This document shows, one piece after another, positions 1 to 9,607 of a DNA stretch of 64,000 bases. The stretch covers positions 310,001-374,000 of the forward strand of contig JADKAE010000003.1 of the NCBI GenBank assembly GCA_016715405.1, written 5' to 3'. Made by a program: the position numbers and the translations under genes. Position 1 is the first letter of the stretch, and each line of letters starts with the position of its first letter. The notes beneath the pieces were generated by a model, which was given only the letters and a program-made list of their open reading frames with translations, was not told the origin of the DNA and searched no databases. This DNA comes from Saprospiraceae bacterium. Lineage in GTDB: Bacteria > Bacteroidota > Bacteroidia > Chitinophagales > Saprospiraceae.

Positions 1-347
1 TAGGCTCGGTCAGCCAAAATATTTATTCGCCCAAAAACGAAGAAAAGGCCTGGCACTTGCCCGCATTCACTGTAAATGTTGGCGCAAAATACCGCACCGA
101 CGACAACAAACTGATGGTGAAAGGCGACTTCTTCCTCGAAAATGGCGTGCCCTATCGCGATAGCAACGGCGAAGCCCAAAATCTCAACGCCCTGTTCGAT
201 ATCAGCCTGGGCGTCGAGTATTATATTTCTAAAAATTTCGGGCTGTTTATGCAACTCAATAATCTCGCAAATAATAAACGTCAACGCTGGCAGCGCTACC
301 CGGTGTACGGGCTTAATGCGCTGTTTGGCATTACGGCGCGATTCTAG
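1..347 (+). CDS. Outer-membrane beta-barrel protein, C-terminal fragment
   Basis: The frame is open from base 3 to the TAG at 345-347, so only the last ~114 residues are present and the start lies outside the window. Alternating hydrophobic/polar strands (VNVGAKYR, LDISLGVEYY-like segments) and the ending GITARF, with a terminal aromatic residue, are typical of an outer-membrane barrel such as the end of a TonB-dependent receptor. The substrate cannot be told. An inverted repeat begins three bases after the stop codon. Confidence 0.6.
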   Translation, partial: GSVSQNIYSPKNEEKAWHLPAFTVNVGAKYRTDDNKLMVKGDFFLENGVPYRDSNGEAQNLNALFDISLGVEYYISKNFGLFMQLNNLANNKRQRWQRYPVYGLNALFGITARF

Positions 348-350
348 CTA

Positions 351-415
351 TTAGCAGTTAGGGCTTAGGGCTTAGCAGTTAGCGCTAACCGCCAAGCCCT
401 AAGCCCTAACTGCTA
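351..415. repeat. Perfect 22-bp inverted repeat built of TTAGNNN heptamers
   Basis: Left arm 351-372 is the exact reverse complement of the right arm 394-415, with a 21-base loop. Each arm reads as 7-bp words (TTAGCAG, TTAGGGC, TTAGGGC). It follows the stop codon of the barrel protein directly and could act as a bidirectional terminator. The same word family recurs at 40787-40876 and 45452-45531. Confidence 0.85.
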
Positions 416-547
416 AAAATTCCGTCATACGCTTGGATATTGCCATGTATTATTATATATTTAAGCCAACTTGAAATGTATGTAAACACATCAAGCAAGG
501 ATGGTATTCCCCGGTAGAGGGGTTTTCTTAACCAAAATCACTGGCTT

Positions 548-796
548 ATGAATCTCACTTTCGATGAGCTGCGAGACATCAAGCACAAGTTGCCTACGGG
601 CAGCGTAAATCGCATTGCCAAAGAGCTGCAAATAGATGAGCAAACCGTTCGCAATTACTTCGGCGCTCATAAATTTGGGGAAGGCGATACAGGCAATCAC
701 CTCCAGCCCGGCCCAAATGGCGGCATAGTCCATATCGATGACACCCGTATTTTAGACCTTGCACTCAGAATTATCGAGGAATCCGCGCAAAAGTAA
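548..796 (+). CDS. Small putative DNA-binding protein
   Basis: This 82-residue protein has the look of a helix-turn-helix: a short helix (LTFDELRDIKHKL), then RIAKELQIDEQTVRNYF, which resembles a recognition helix pair. The rest is polar and ends with a predicted helix (LDLALRIIEESAQK). There is no signal peptide. I infer DNA binding from the pattern only; the target and role are unknown. It stands alone between two inverted repeats. The start is the first ATG of the frame. Confidence 0.55.
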   Translation: MNLTFDELRDIKHKLPTGSVNRIAKELQIDEQTVRNYFGAHKFGEGDTGNHLQPGPNGGIVHIDDTRILDLALRIIEESAQK

Positions 797-804
797 CTTT
801 CTAT

Positions 805-876
805 GGTGACAAGGTAACAAGGTGACAGGGTGACACATCATTAGCATAACCTTGTCACCTTGTCACCTCGTCACCC
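805..876. repeat. Inverted repeat of GGTGACAA octamers
   Basis: Left arm 805-834 is four 8-bp words (GGTGACAA, GGTAACAA, GGTGACAG, GGTGACAC). The right arm 850-876 is the imperfect complement (CTTGTCAC words). It lies between the convergent small protein and the methyltransferase. The right arm contains the methyltransferase stop codon at 871-873. Confidence 0.8.
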
Positions 877-1584
877 CCAAAGATAAAACTCCCCCGTCAG
901 CCTCCTATACTCCTCCGTCCACTCGTTATTGTCTCCAATCTGGAGAACCAATTTATCGTGCTCCGGCGTTTTTTGATTTTTCTCAAATTGCATGAGCAAT
1001 CGCTCTACGGGCTTTTCGGCTCTGGAATGTACTTCCGTTACCCTGGTGCAATACATGTGGTAACTACTTGCCAATTCTTGAAAACGCAGTCCTTCGATAT
1101 AAGGCAATACGAGGCAGAAACGCCCCTGCTCACTCAACAGGCTGCGCACCGCGCCCAGCAAATCGCCGTGCGGCAATTTGACCGTATGGCGCACACTGTT
1201 GCGCTCCTGATTATAGGAAAAAACGCCGCCGGTAAAAAATGGCGGATTACTCACGATCAGGTCGTAATTTTCAACTGAAGGTGCCGCGGCATATTCCTGG
1301 ATAGCCGCGTGAAATACCTGCATCCGCGAGGCCCATGGAGCGGCGCGCATATTATCCACAGCCTGTTCATAGGCCGCTGCATCGATTTCCACGCTGTGTA
1401 CAAGCATCTGTGGGGCGCGTTGGCCCAACATGATAGCAATTACCCCGCTACCCGTGCCGATGTCGAGCGCATGTTGGGCGCCTTCTACATCGGCCCAGGC
1501 GCCAAGCAATACGCCATCGGTGCCGATTTTCATAGCACATCGGTCCTGGTGGATGGCAAATTGTTTGAAGCGAAACGGTTGCAT
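871..1584 (-). CDS. trmN6: tRNA1(Val) adenine-N6 methyltransferase family protein
   Basis: Rossmann-fold SAM-dependent methyltransferase of 237 residues. The SAM-binding motif ALDIGTGSGVIAIMLGQ and the catalytic NPPF motif of N6-adenine methyltransferases (DLIVSNPPFF) are both present, and the N-terminus (FRFKQFAIHQDRCAMKIGTDGVLLG) matches the YfiC/TrmN6 family, which methylates A37 of tRNA-Val in E. coli. I chose the ATG at 1584 because the upstream 17 codons are encoded by a hairpin repeat and do not fit the family. The TGA stop lies inside the neighbouring repeat. Confidence 0.85.
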   Translation of the reverse strand: MQPFRFKQFAIHQDRCAMKIGTDGVLLGAWADVEGAQHALDIGTGSGVIAIMLGQRAPQMLVHSVEIDAAAYEQAVDNMRAAPWASRMQVFHAAIQEYAAAPSVENYDLIVSNPPFFTGGVFSYNQERNSVRHTVKLPHGDLLGAVRSLLSEQGRFCLVLPYIEGLRFQELASSYHMYCTRVTEVHSRAEKPVERLLMQFEKNQKTPEHDKLVLQIGDNNEWTEEYRRLTGEFYLWG

Positions 1585-1598
1585 CGTACGCGGTAGCC

Positions 1599-1649
1599 AG
1601 CGGTCAGACCGTTTGCAATGATTAGTTCGCTGCAAACGGTCTGACCGCT
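1599..1649. repeat. Perfect 19-bp inverted repeat, 13-base loop
   Basis: Arms at 1599-1617 and 1631-1649 are exact reverse complements and carry the core GGTCAGACCGTTTGCA. It lies between the DUF5689 gene end and the methyltransferase start. A related hairpin (core GGTCGGACGGTTT) lies at 43481-43511. Confidence 0.85.
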
Positions 1650-1659
1650 AACAATGATA

Positions 1660-3678
1660 TCAGGGATTAATATCCGCCAGCGTGCGGATAAACACCTGTG
1701 CTGCGTTAAAATCAGATACAACACCTATCACGGTAACAGCGCCGGCAGGCACGTTGCTTGCTGCAAAGCTGGCCTGGCTGCGCGTAAACAGCGCCATGGA
1801 ACCAGTACCATCGCTGATATTTTTCGACCCCGAATAGGTGCCGCCTTCAGTGAAGGTCACGTTGACAATTTTTACCAGCGTAGATTCCCAGGTATTGAAG
1901 TTGGCGTTGATGTCGGCAATGGTAGCCTCGCGCGGTGTGGGGTTGTTGCCCGAGCTAATAACGGTAGCATTGGAGTTGGGCACGTTGTTGACCTGCAGCA
2001 GGCCGTTGAACTCCGACAACTCCTGTCCGGATACGTTGATTTCAATTTCATCGCCCATCGAGTAGGTGTGGTCGGCGGTGAAACGCACCACGATACCGGC
2101 AGTGGCATCTTGTACGACTACGTTGCGGGTAGTGGTGTTATTGTTAATGCGGTCGGAAATGACCACGCCTTTGATCTTTTTGAGTGCGGGCGCCGAGGTA
2201 GTTGCGCCGGTGAACAGCGCGCGCAGGTCGTCCAGGTCGATCAGCTCGGGGTCGCCGCCGCCGCCCGTTATGACTACGTCGTTGGTGTTGCGAATGATGA
2301 CCTGTGCCGTATTAAACTGGGACACGATGGCTGTCACGTCTACCTGTCCGGTGGGCAGGGCGTTGGTGGCAAAAGAGGCCTGCGTACGCGTAAACAGGGT
2401 AATCGAGCCGGTGCCGTCAGCGAGCGTACGCGAGCCGGAATAGTTGGTACCCCCGCTCAGCGTGGCGTTTTTGATGGTGACGAGCGAAGATTCCCAGGAC
2501 TCCAGGTTGGCCAGTACTTCGGCTACCGTAGCTACACGAGGTGCAGGCTGGGGCGCTGTGCCGGTTTTGAAGCCGCTGGAAAGTGCCACGTTGACCTGCA
2601 GCAGGCCGTTGAATTCGGACAATTCAGCGCCGGAGACTTCTACTTCGACTTCATCGCCCAGGCTAAACGAGTGTACGCCTGAAAAACGCACGACGATGCC
2701 GCCGGTAGCATCCTGTAAGAAGAGGTTGCGACCATCCGTATTGCCGTTATCCGTATCGGAAATAGTAACGCCTTTGATTTTTTTGTTGGCGGGCGCCGCT
2801 GTCGTACCGGCATTAAACAGGTCGCGCAAGCCTTTGATATCGGTCAGCTCGGCGGTGCTGCCACCACCTCCGCAACGGGCGCCGGCAAATTGCACGTCGG
2901 TGAGGTCGCGGATCAGCAACTGGCGGTCGTCGCGGAAAACGCTCATGATGGCCAGGATGGCGCCGTTGCCCGCCGGTGTTTGTGCAGCGGCAAAATCGGC
3001 ATAACCGCTGGAACGCAGGAGGATCGTATTGGCATCGCAATCTTCCAGCGTGCGGTTTTCCGAGAAGTTGTTGACGGGATCGGCGTAGGTCACCAGCGTA
3101 TCGGCAGCTATGAATTGCACTTCTTCGAGGGAGATAAGCGTATTGAGCACTTCGTCGAGGAAGACATCGTTGCTCAGTTCGTCGATGGTCACTACGCGGG
3201 GTTGAATCGTATAGGCGCCGTCATCCTGGATGCGAACGACGTGATCGGGAATCAGAGCCTCCGGAATCGTGCCGTCGGGCGAGCCGTTGAGCTGATACAA
3301 GCCGTTGTAGTCGCCGATGTACAAGCCCTGGCATTTTACAGCCACCTTGCTGCCTGCAGGAAAATCGTTGTACAAACCTACGGCTTCCAAACGCACGGCG
3401 ATGCCGGCGGTTTCATCCTGAATGACAATATTTTTGAAGAAGTTGCCCGAGCGGTCGTCAGCCACTACGATACCCGTTACCACCATATCTTCGTCGATAC
3501 GAGAAGCATCATTGCCGATGGTGTGTTTGAGTTTCAATTCGGCGATCGTAGCATTGGGGGTAATGACGGGTAATTCCCGCACAGGAGGCTGGTCAAATTC
3601 GAGGTCGACGCAGGCCCAGAAACCGGTGAGCATCCAAACGAAGGCGAAAGCCCAGCCAAAATATTTTACGCGAATCAT
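1660..3678 (-). CDS. DUF5689 lipoprotein with three OB-fold-like repeats
   Basis: A 672-residue secreted lipoprotein. The signal peptide ends in a lipobox (LTGFWAC). Three repeats of the DUF5689/OB-fold type follow, each with an INN-like core (VIQDETAGIAVRL, LQDATGGIVVRF, VQDATAGIVVRF). Repeats two and three are close duplicates (about residues 275-475 and 480-672), each ending in a TGSITLFTR/TGSMALFTR and VIIRN/VFIRT block. The start at 3678 gives the lipobox a normal position. It lies 31 bp behind the TonB receptor and is probably co-transcribed, so it is likely a surface-exposed partner lipoprotein. The ligand is not known. Confidence 0.8.
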   Translation of the reverse strand: MIRVKYFGWAFAFVWMLTGFWACVDLEFDQPPVRELPVITPNATIAELKLKHTIGNDASRIDEDMVVTGIVVADDRSGNFFKNIVIQDETAGIAVRLEAVGLYNDFPAGSKVAVKCQGLYIGDYNGLYQLNGSPDGTIPEALIPDHVVRIQDDGAYTIQPRVVTIDELSNDVFLDEVLNTLISLEEVQFIAADTLVTYADPVNNFSENRTLEDCDANTILLRSSGYADFAAAQTPAGNGAILAIMSVFRDDRQLLIRDLTDVQFAGARCGGGGSTAELTDIKGLRDLFNAGTTAAPANKKIKGVTISDTDNGNTDGRNLFLQDATGGIVVRFSGVHSFSLGDEVEVEVSGAELSEFNGLLQVNVALSSGFKTGTAPQPAPRVATVAEVLANLESWESSLVTIKNATLSGGTNYSGSRTLADGTGSITLFTRTQASFATNALPTGQVDVTAIVSQFNTAQVIIRNTNDVVITGGGGDPELIDLDDLRALFTGATTSAPALKKIKGVVISDRINNNTTTRNVVVQDATAGIVVRFTADHTYSMGDEIEINVSGQELSEFNGLLQVNNVPNSNATVISSGNNPTPREATIADINANFNTWESTLVKIVNVTFTEGGTYSGSKNISDGTGSMALFTRSQASFAASNVPAGAVTVIGVVSDFNAAQVFIRTLADINP

Positions 3679-3709
3679 ATTGGTTGATTTAAGTAAATGC
3701 AAAAGTTGA

Positions 3710-6499
3710 TTAAATCCTGGCAGCTAAGCTGATGAAATAGGTCCTCCCGTAGCCGTAGAAATAGCGGTTGGGGAACTTATTGACGTTTTTCTCTTCAAAG
3801 TCGAATCGGAATTGCTCGTAGCCGCCCACTTTAAACTCTTTGTTGTCGAGCACGTTGCTTACGCCTACGTTGAGGTAGAGGAACAAATCGCCGAATTTCC
3901 ACGATTTGCCGCCGAAGAAGTCCATGGTGAAAGCGCCTGGGGCCTTTTCCTGGTTGATGATGTTGTTCCAGAGCGGCGTGCCGGGCTCTACATCGGGTAC
4001 GGCCGAACCCGTAACGGCGTCGCTGGTGCGGCGCTCGGGGTAAATGTCGATCCAGATATCGTCGAAGTAGTTGAAGTTCAGGTTGACAAACCAAAAGCGC
4101 TTGGCGTTGTAATTGATGCCGAAGGTATAGGCCGACTGCGGGGTATTGGGAATGTAGAAGTTTTTGGTATACACGATGTGCTCCGACAGCTTAGCCGATG
4201 ATATATCGCTATACACTGTAACTTCCGGACGGTTGGTATAGATGTATTGTCCCACTGCCGCTACGGCGTTGAGTTTCAAGCCGGGCAGGACGGTGACTTC
4301 GCCGGCCACTTCTATGCCGGCGTGGCGGCTATCGATGCCGTTCATGATGTAGTTGACAAATCCCCCTTCGTCGATATCGATGGCGTCATCCAGGTAGAAG
4401 CTGCGGGTGTAGAGCTGGTCCTGGAATTGGGTGTAATACGCCATCAATTTTGCTTTTACGTATGGCGCTTTGAGCAGGTAGCCCCCTTCGGCAGTAAGGA
4501 TTTTCTCCATGCGCAGGTCTTCTGCCAGGTCGCCGCGCGATCGTGGCGATACGAATATGTTGCGCATAAACGGCGCCCGTTGGGAATAACCGCCGTTGAG
4601 TACCAGGTAATTGCGGCCGTTGAGTTTGTATGTACCGCCGGCTTTTCCGCCGAATTCGAGAAAATCAGCTTTATCAGATTCGCCCAGTGAGTTGTTTGGG
4701 AAACGCCCGTTGCGCACCAGTCCTTCGCGCCAGTAGGATACCTGCGTAGCATTTGCGGCAGCAAAAAAATCGAAATTGGTGAAGCCGAAATTGGCCTGTG
4801 CCCAGCCGCCGGCACGCCGCGAGTGCGTTTCGTAATTGTAGCCGAAAATATCGCCCTCCCGCACTAATCGATTGGGGGTTTCAAGGTCATTTTGATAAAA
4901 ATCGGGATCGCTCAGAGGGTTATCCAATTCGGCGAACTTGTCGATATCGATGTAAAACTCGCCGCCGAGTAGGTCGTCGACGAGTTTGTAGTTGTGATTT
5001 TTAAACCACTGGTAGCTCAATCCGCCCACCAGGCTGACGCGTTTGCCCAGCTTGTGTTGCAGCCAGGTATTGATGTTGGCCACCTGGCGGTCGGCGCGGC
5101 GGTCTTCTACTATGTATTGCGAGCGCAGTCCTGTCACGGTATTTCCGGGGATGCCGTCGGCGTTTTGAATCGTAGCGGTACTGCCGTAGTTGACATTGTA
5201 CAGGTAGTCCCAGTCCACCTGGAGCAAATCCGGATTGTCGAGGTAAAGTTGTTCTATCAAAGCGGCTTGTTCCGGATCATAGAAGCTGGGCAGCCGGCGG
5301 TAGTAGTCGGGGCGCGGGTCGCGGGCGTCATACCAATCGAGCGCCGTATCGCCGTCGCGGCCAAATTGCCACGAAGCGGCGGTAGTGAGCGTCGTGCGTG
5401 GCGCGATCTGCCAGTCGTGGCGCAAGATGGCCATCGGCTGGTGGGTGCGGGCTTCCTTGGAGTTGCGCACTTTGCCGTTCTGATAGCCCCAGTTGGGGTT
5501 GTAATAGTTGGTACCGGCCAGGTCGTACAGTTCCTGCACGGCTCCGGCGGTTTTGCCGCGGCGGACCGGGGCGCCGAAGAACGTCAGGTTGAGGGTATGC
5601 TTGTCGCCCAATTTTTTATCTACCGACATAAAATAGGCCCAGGCGTCGTAATAGGTGCCGGCTACGTAGCCTTCTTCGCCCCAACGGCGCGACCCCGACA
5701 GGGAGACGGCCCAGCCGCCGGGAAGGAGTCCCGAAGACCAGGTAGCCATGAGGCGGTTGAGGTAAGTGCGGTTCGAGCGAGCGTACGATACGCGCAATTG
5801 CTTGCGTTGGTAAGAAGCCCGGGTGTCGACGATCGAAGCGCCGCCCACTGAGCCGAAGGCATAGTCGGTCGGCGCCAGGCCGATACTCACGTTGTTGGTG
5901 CGCGTTACGTCGTTGAGGCCGCCCCAGTTGCTCCAGAAAATACCGCCGGTTTCGGGGTCGTTAACGGAAACGCCGTTGAAGAACACCGAAGTGTATTCTG
6001 AGCGGTAACCTCTGATTTGAAAGCGGGCGGGTCCGAAGACAAAAGCGGCGGTGGAGGTAAACAGGTCGCGAGAGGCGGTAAGGATACCCGAGATGTTCTC
6101 GCTGCCGAGTGTTTGCGACTCGTCGGTAGTGAGCGTAATCGTGGGGATGAGGTCTTCGGCGGCCAACTGGTCGGTGCTTTCCTGGGGGTACAAGTCGATG
6201 GTACCCACGTTGATCTCGGGTTTGCCGTCGGCAACGAGGGTAATTTCTTTGGTGCGGTAACCGGGTTTCGCGAGTGACAGCACAAAGCGGCCCTGGGCAT
6301 TAAACTGGAACGAAAAGGCGCCGTCGTCGCCGGTGAAGTAACTCACCGACGCCAATCGCACTTCCACACCGGGAACAGCAGATTGGTTGAGCGTGTCCTG
6401 AACTGTTCCCTTTACTGTGACCGTTTGAGCAGTGATGCTGGAAAAAGCGGCGGCGACAAGGAGAAGCGCCGCAGTAAGCACTTTTGAGGGATGAGGCAT
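3710..6499 (-). CDS. TonB-dependent receptor with carboxypeptidase-like N-domain
   Basis: 929 residues. A signal peptide (VLTAALLLVAAAFSSITAQ) is followed by a carboxypeptidase-regulatory-like beta-sandwich (about 25-105: GTVQDTLNQSAVPGVEV, TGDDGAFSF), a plug domain (FQIRGYRSEYTSVFFNGV, IGLAPTDYAFGSVGGAS) and a 22-strand-type barrel ending in SLAARI. It imports a large or complexed substrate across the outer membrane using TonB energy. I chose the ATG at 6499, which puts the signal peptide at the N-terminus and lies 33 bp after a TAATTTTG promoter element. It is followed by the DUF5689 lipoprotein gene. The substrate is not evident. Confidence 0.88.
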   Translation of the reverse strand: MPHPSKVLTAALLLVAAAFSSITAQTVTVKGTVQDTLNQSAVPGVEVRLASVSYFTGDDGAFSFQFNAQGRFVLSLAKPGYRTKEITLVADGKPEINVGTIDLYPQESTDQLAAEDLIPTITLTTDESQTLGSENISGILTASRDLFTSTAAFVFGPARFQIRGYRSEYTSVFFNGVSVNDPETGGIFWSNWGGLNDVTRTNNVSIGLAPTDYAFGSVGGASIVDTRASYQRKQLRVSYARSNRTYLNRLMATWSSGLLPGGWAVSLSGSRRWGEEGYVAGTYYDAWAYFMSVDKKLGDKHTLNLTFFGAPVRRGKTAGAVQELYDLAGTNYYNPNWGYQNGKVRNSKEARTHQPMAILRHDWQIAPRTTLTTAASWQFGRDGDTALDWYDARDPRPDYYRRLPSFYDPEQAALIEQLYLDNPDLLQVDWDYLYNVNYGSTATIQNADGIPGNTVTGLRSQYIVEDRRADRQVANINTWLQHKLGKRVSLVGGLSYQWFKNHNYKLVDDLLGGEFYIDIDKFAELDNPLSDPDFYQNDLETPNRLVREGDIFGYNYETHSRRAGGWAQANFGFTNFDFFAAANATQVSYWREGLVRNGRFPNNSLGESDKADFLEFGGKAGGTYKLNGRNYLVLNGGYSQRAPFMRNIFVSPRSRGDLAEDLRMEKILTAEGGYLLKAPYVKAKLMAYYTQFQDQLYTRSFYLDDAIDIDEGGFVNYIMNGIDSRHAGIEVAGEVTVLPGLKLNAVAAVGQYIYTNRPEVTVYSDISSAKLSEHIVYTKNFYIPNTPQSAYTFGINYNAKRFWFVNLNFNYFDDIWIDIYPERRTSDAVTGSAVPDVEPGTPLWNNIINQEKAPGAFTMDFFGGKSWKFGDLFLYLNVGVSNVLDNKEFKVGGYEQFRFDFEEKNVNKFPNRYFYGYGRTYFISLAARI

Positions 6500-6531
6500 A
6501 AGAACTTTTTTGGCGGTAATAAAAGTGAGTG

Positions 6532-6539
6532 CAAAATTA
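6532..6539 (-). promoter_or_regulatory. Bacteroidota -7 element for the TonB receptor
   Basis: Reading on the minus strand, TAATTTTG matches the TAnnTTTG consensus exactly. A clear -33 TTG at standard spacing is not visible. Confidence 0.45.
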
Positions 6540-6589
6540 ATACTTCCCGCCAAATGCGCTTTTTTCTGGTGATAAATTAATGTAAAATT

Positions 6590-6656
6590 GTGAACAGTGA
6601 ACTGTGAACTGTGAACTGCACCCCGATCTGTTCACTGTTCACTGTTCACTGTTCAC
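6590..6656. repeat. Inverted repeat of GTGAACT heptamers
   Basis: Left arm 6590-6618 is four 7-bp words (GTGAACA then GTGAACT x3); right arm 6630-6656 is the complementary GTTCACT series. It joins the TAG stop of the dockerin protein at 6656-6658. The same family lies at 12114-12167. Confidence 0.8.
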
Positions 6657-7963
6657 TAATTAGCATCCGCGCTGCTGTTGATATCGCCGATTTTGATGGC
6701 TACAAAATCGGCAAGCGTCACACCGGGTTCAAGGTCGTCGAATACGCGTTGCTCCGGAAATACCTCCCACCAGGGATTGGTGGGCACGGGAAAATCGTAA
6801 TTCGCCGGCACAAAACGCCAACTGGTGTTGTTGGGAAAGTATCAATAAGTCCGAGTACAAGCCTTCTTAACATCACGATGTCTTGTACGCTTATTATCTT
6901 TGAATTATTGACATCGGCAGCAATATATTGATAGGGGGAATGAAAGGGCTGTACATTTAAAATATGCTTGTTAATAAGGATGCCGTCAAATGTGGTGACG
7001 CCGTTTCTATGATCAGTATTTAGGAAAGGGGTCAATGTCAAATCATAGGGGAATGGAAGATTTGAAAAAAAATAGGCGCCATCTGCTCCCGTGACCTGGA
7101 TTGTCTGGGTGTTATTTCGCGCTAAAATCACTTCTACTCCACTCAACCGGTTCCCCGTAGATCATTTCAATTTCACCACCGAGGGAGTGGTCATAACCCC
7201 AATCACAACAAATACCGAACATATTGCCCCGAACTTCAACAAGAACTCCATGGTAAGAATAGTTTCTACCTCCCAAGGTTCCATCAGGTTGAACGGAATA
7301 GGGATTAACAGCGCTATCCCATGCATAAATGCGAAGGGGAATGTTGTAGGAACAATCTGAACAGGTAAATATCATATAGGATTGTTCAGGTTGAGGTATG
7401 TCCGTTCCATTCAAAATATCAGCAGTTTTATGAATAGAATATACTACCGGTACTGTACAATCGCTACCGGCCTGCTGCACAAAATCACCAGCAAGAACCG
7501 ATACCGCAGCGGGATCAATCGTGCCATCCCCGTTAACGTCCGTTGCAGGGATATTGGGTAATAATTGCAGCGTTAAAATACTGTACAACACCGGCGCCGG
7601 CGCCTGACAATCCACCACCTCAAACGACAGCGTCTCCGCCGCTGTTTGCCCGCAGCTATCCGTAACCTGCAAAACCAACTCGTGGATGCCTACGGCAAAG
7701 CTGCCACTGAAGACGTAATCGGGATAAGCACCGCTAAGGGCATCGGGCGCAGGCTGCCCATCTACCAGGGCGACAAGCTCGGGCGCCTCTTGTCCGCAAT
7801 CGACCGACACACTGAAAGGAATATCGGCAAAACCCAGGCAGAGGCTGTCGCCGGTGCTGCAGAAGGGTTCGAAGGCCGGTAAGGCGATTTGGGGAGAAGT
7901 CGTTTTTAGTGTCATTAAACGAAACGACAGGCCGGCGAATGCTGCTATTGCAATAGCTGCCAT
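6656..7963 (-). CDS. Secreted dockerin-like protein, copy A (two frameshifts)
   Basis: The reading frame is broken twice, near 7135 and near 6835; joined, it gives about 435 residues aligning along its length with the neighbouring copy B. The N-half starts with a hydrophobic segment and FEPFCSTGDSLCLGF, a cysteine-rich beta domain. The C-terminal part has a dockerin-like pair of calcium-binding helices (ILINKHILN, AADVNNSKIISVQDIVMLRRLVL) and ends in DFVAIKIGDINSS. In-frame hydrophobic residues continue upstream of the ATG at 7963 without a good start. The stop TAG touches a hairpin repeat. The frameshifts may be sequencing errors or real decay. Binding partner unknown. Confidence 0.65.
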
Positions 7964-8025
7964 TACAATATTCCGGCCGTTTTTGGGATGAAATAGCTTT
8001 TCATGAGATATGGATTTAGGTAAAA

Positions 8026-9356
8026 TTACTGGGCGCTGCTGTTGACGTCGCCAATTTTAATCGCTACAAAATCAGCTACATAATTACCGGTTGAGACATT
8101 ATTGATCGTATGCATTTCGGGAAAGACCTCTGCCCAGGGATTAGCCGGGTCGGGAAATACGTATGTTTTGGGCACAAACCGCCAACTGGTATTGTTATTA
8201 AAATCACTATCTATATGCAAAATCAACCGGCGAAGCGCGATAATATCTTGTACTGTTATTGCTTTCGAACTATTTGCGTCAGCAGCAATTCGCTTGTATG
8301 GTCCTTCGAGCAATTGCAAGCCAAGTATGTGTTTGTTAATCAATACCAGGTCAGCCGTTGTCACACCGTTGGTCGGCATGTTATCATAATAGGGTGAAAT
8401 CGTATAGTTATAGTAAGGAATGACGGCTGCAGTAAACTGGCCATTTTGATTTGTCAATTGAACCAAGTTACTGCCACCACTCACGGTTACCAGAACGCTG
8501 TCTTGTGGAAGCCCATCGACCGTTTCAATGATACCGGTGAAGTTGGACAAATCAGCTTGATGAGGCGGCCACCACACCCCGCAATGAATAAACATATTTT
8601 GCAACAAAACATACGCCTGAGCATGAACGTAATTGGGCCCTCCCAGCGTGCCGTCAGGTTGAAGCGAATAGGGATTGTCGGCGCTATCCCAGGCGTATAA
8701 ATCAACGATAATATTATCTGTGTATGTATTAGAACAGTGCAGCCATATTGTCGATTGGTTGGGATCGGGCGCTTCATCATCCCAGGGCAGGTGCACGGAA
8801 TACCGCAGCGGCAGCGTACAATCCCCACCGGCTTGAACGACCAATTCTTCGGCTTCCAGCCAATGCCCCGTGTAATCCGGATAGCCATTGCCATCTATGT
8901 CTTGCGGCGGGTCTACTGGCGAAAATTCGATAGAAATACCGCTGGCCCAAACAACCCCCGGCGCCTGGCAATCCACCACCTCAAACGACCGCGTCTCCGC
9001 CGCTGTTTGCCCGCAGCTATCCGTAACCTGCAAAACCAGCTCGTGGATGCCTACGGCAAAGCTGCCGCTAAAGACGTAATCGGGATAAGCGCCGCTAAGG
9101 GCATTGGGCGCCGGCTGCCCGTCGACCAGAGCGACAAGAGCTGGGGCTTCTTGCCCGCATTCAATACCAACCGAAAAAGGAATATCGGCAAAACCCAGGC
9201 ACAGGCTGTCGCCGGTGCTGCAGAAGGGTTCGAAGGCAGGGATGCTGATCTGCGGAGTGAGGGCGCGGGGCGTTGCGGCAAAGGCCAGGCATATTGCCAA
9301 AAAAATAACCAAAAACGGTAAGGAAACCTGTCTTTCGGAGTCAGTTTTCTTTTCAT
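8026..9356 (-). CDS. Secreted dockerin-like protein, copy B
   Basis: About 443 residues. The open frame begins at 9312 with a hydrophobic segment, but an ATG at 9356 in another frame opens MKRKLTPKDRFPYRF, and one extra T in the five-base homopolymer 9311-9315 would join it to LVIFLAICLAFAAT. I therefore place the start at 9356. Order: signal anchor, cysteine-rich beta domain (about 40-150), middle beta region, a Cna-B-like stretch (GIIETVDGLPQDSVLVTVSGG), then a dockerin-like calcium-binding module (ADLVLINKHIL, AADANSSKAITVQDIIALRRLIL) ending DFVAIKIGDVNSS. The N-half is about 90 percent identical to copy A at the DNA level. Confidence 0.72.
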
Positions 9357-9391
9357 GGGATTATGGTTTAAAATAAACACAGGGGATTGGG

Positions 9392-9399
9392 CAAATATA
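9392..9399 (-). promoter_or_regulatory. -7 element for dockerin copy B
   Basis: On the minus strand TATATTTG matches TAnnTTTG, 36 bases before the proposed ATG at 9356. The -33 position would fall inside the neighbouring repeat. Confidence 0.45.
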
Positions 9400-9407
9400 A
9401 GAAAAAT

Positions 9408-9555
9408 GTGCTGATGTGCTGATGTGCTGATGTGCTGATTTGCTGATGTGCTGATTTACTACTTATTTAAATATATTAATTATCAGCACATTAACCCATT
9501 AGCACATCAGACATTAACATCAGCACATCAGCAAATTAGCAAATCAGCAAATCAT
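9408..9555. repeat. Inverted repeat of GTGCTGAT octamers
   Basis: Left arm about 9408-9457 is six 8-bp words (GTGCTGAT, some TTGCTGAT). After an AT-rich centre the right arm (9483-9555) carries the complementary ATCAGCAC/ATCAGCAA words. It lies between two divergently transcribed genes, unlike most of the other hairpin families here. Confidence 0.75.
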
Positions 9556-9556
9556 C

Positions 9557-9587
9557 TTGCGCGCTATCCGGGAAATTCCGACCTTTG
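9557..9587 (+). promoter_or_regulatory. Promoter of the endonuclease-family gene
   Basis: TTG at 9557-9559, 20 bases, then GACCTTTG at 9580-9587 (one mismatch to TAnnTTTG). The ATG at 9608 follows about 20 bases later. Confidence 0.55.
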
Positions 9588-9607
9588 CGCCGCACAACAA
9601 CAATTCT

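Noticed and set aside
1654..3573. Long plus-strand frames opposite the DUF5689 gene
   Set aside because: They are shadows of the minus-strand gene: no family resemblance, no promoter, and composition mirrors codon use on the other strand.
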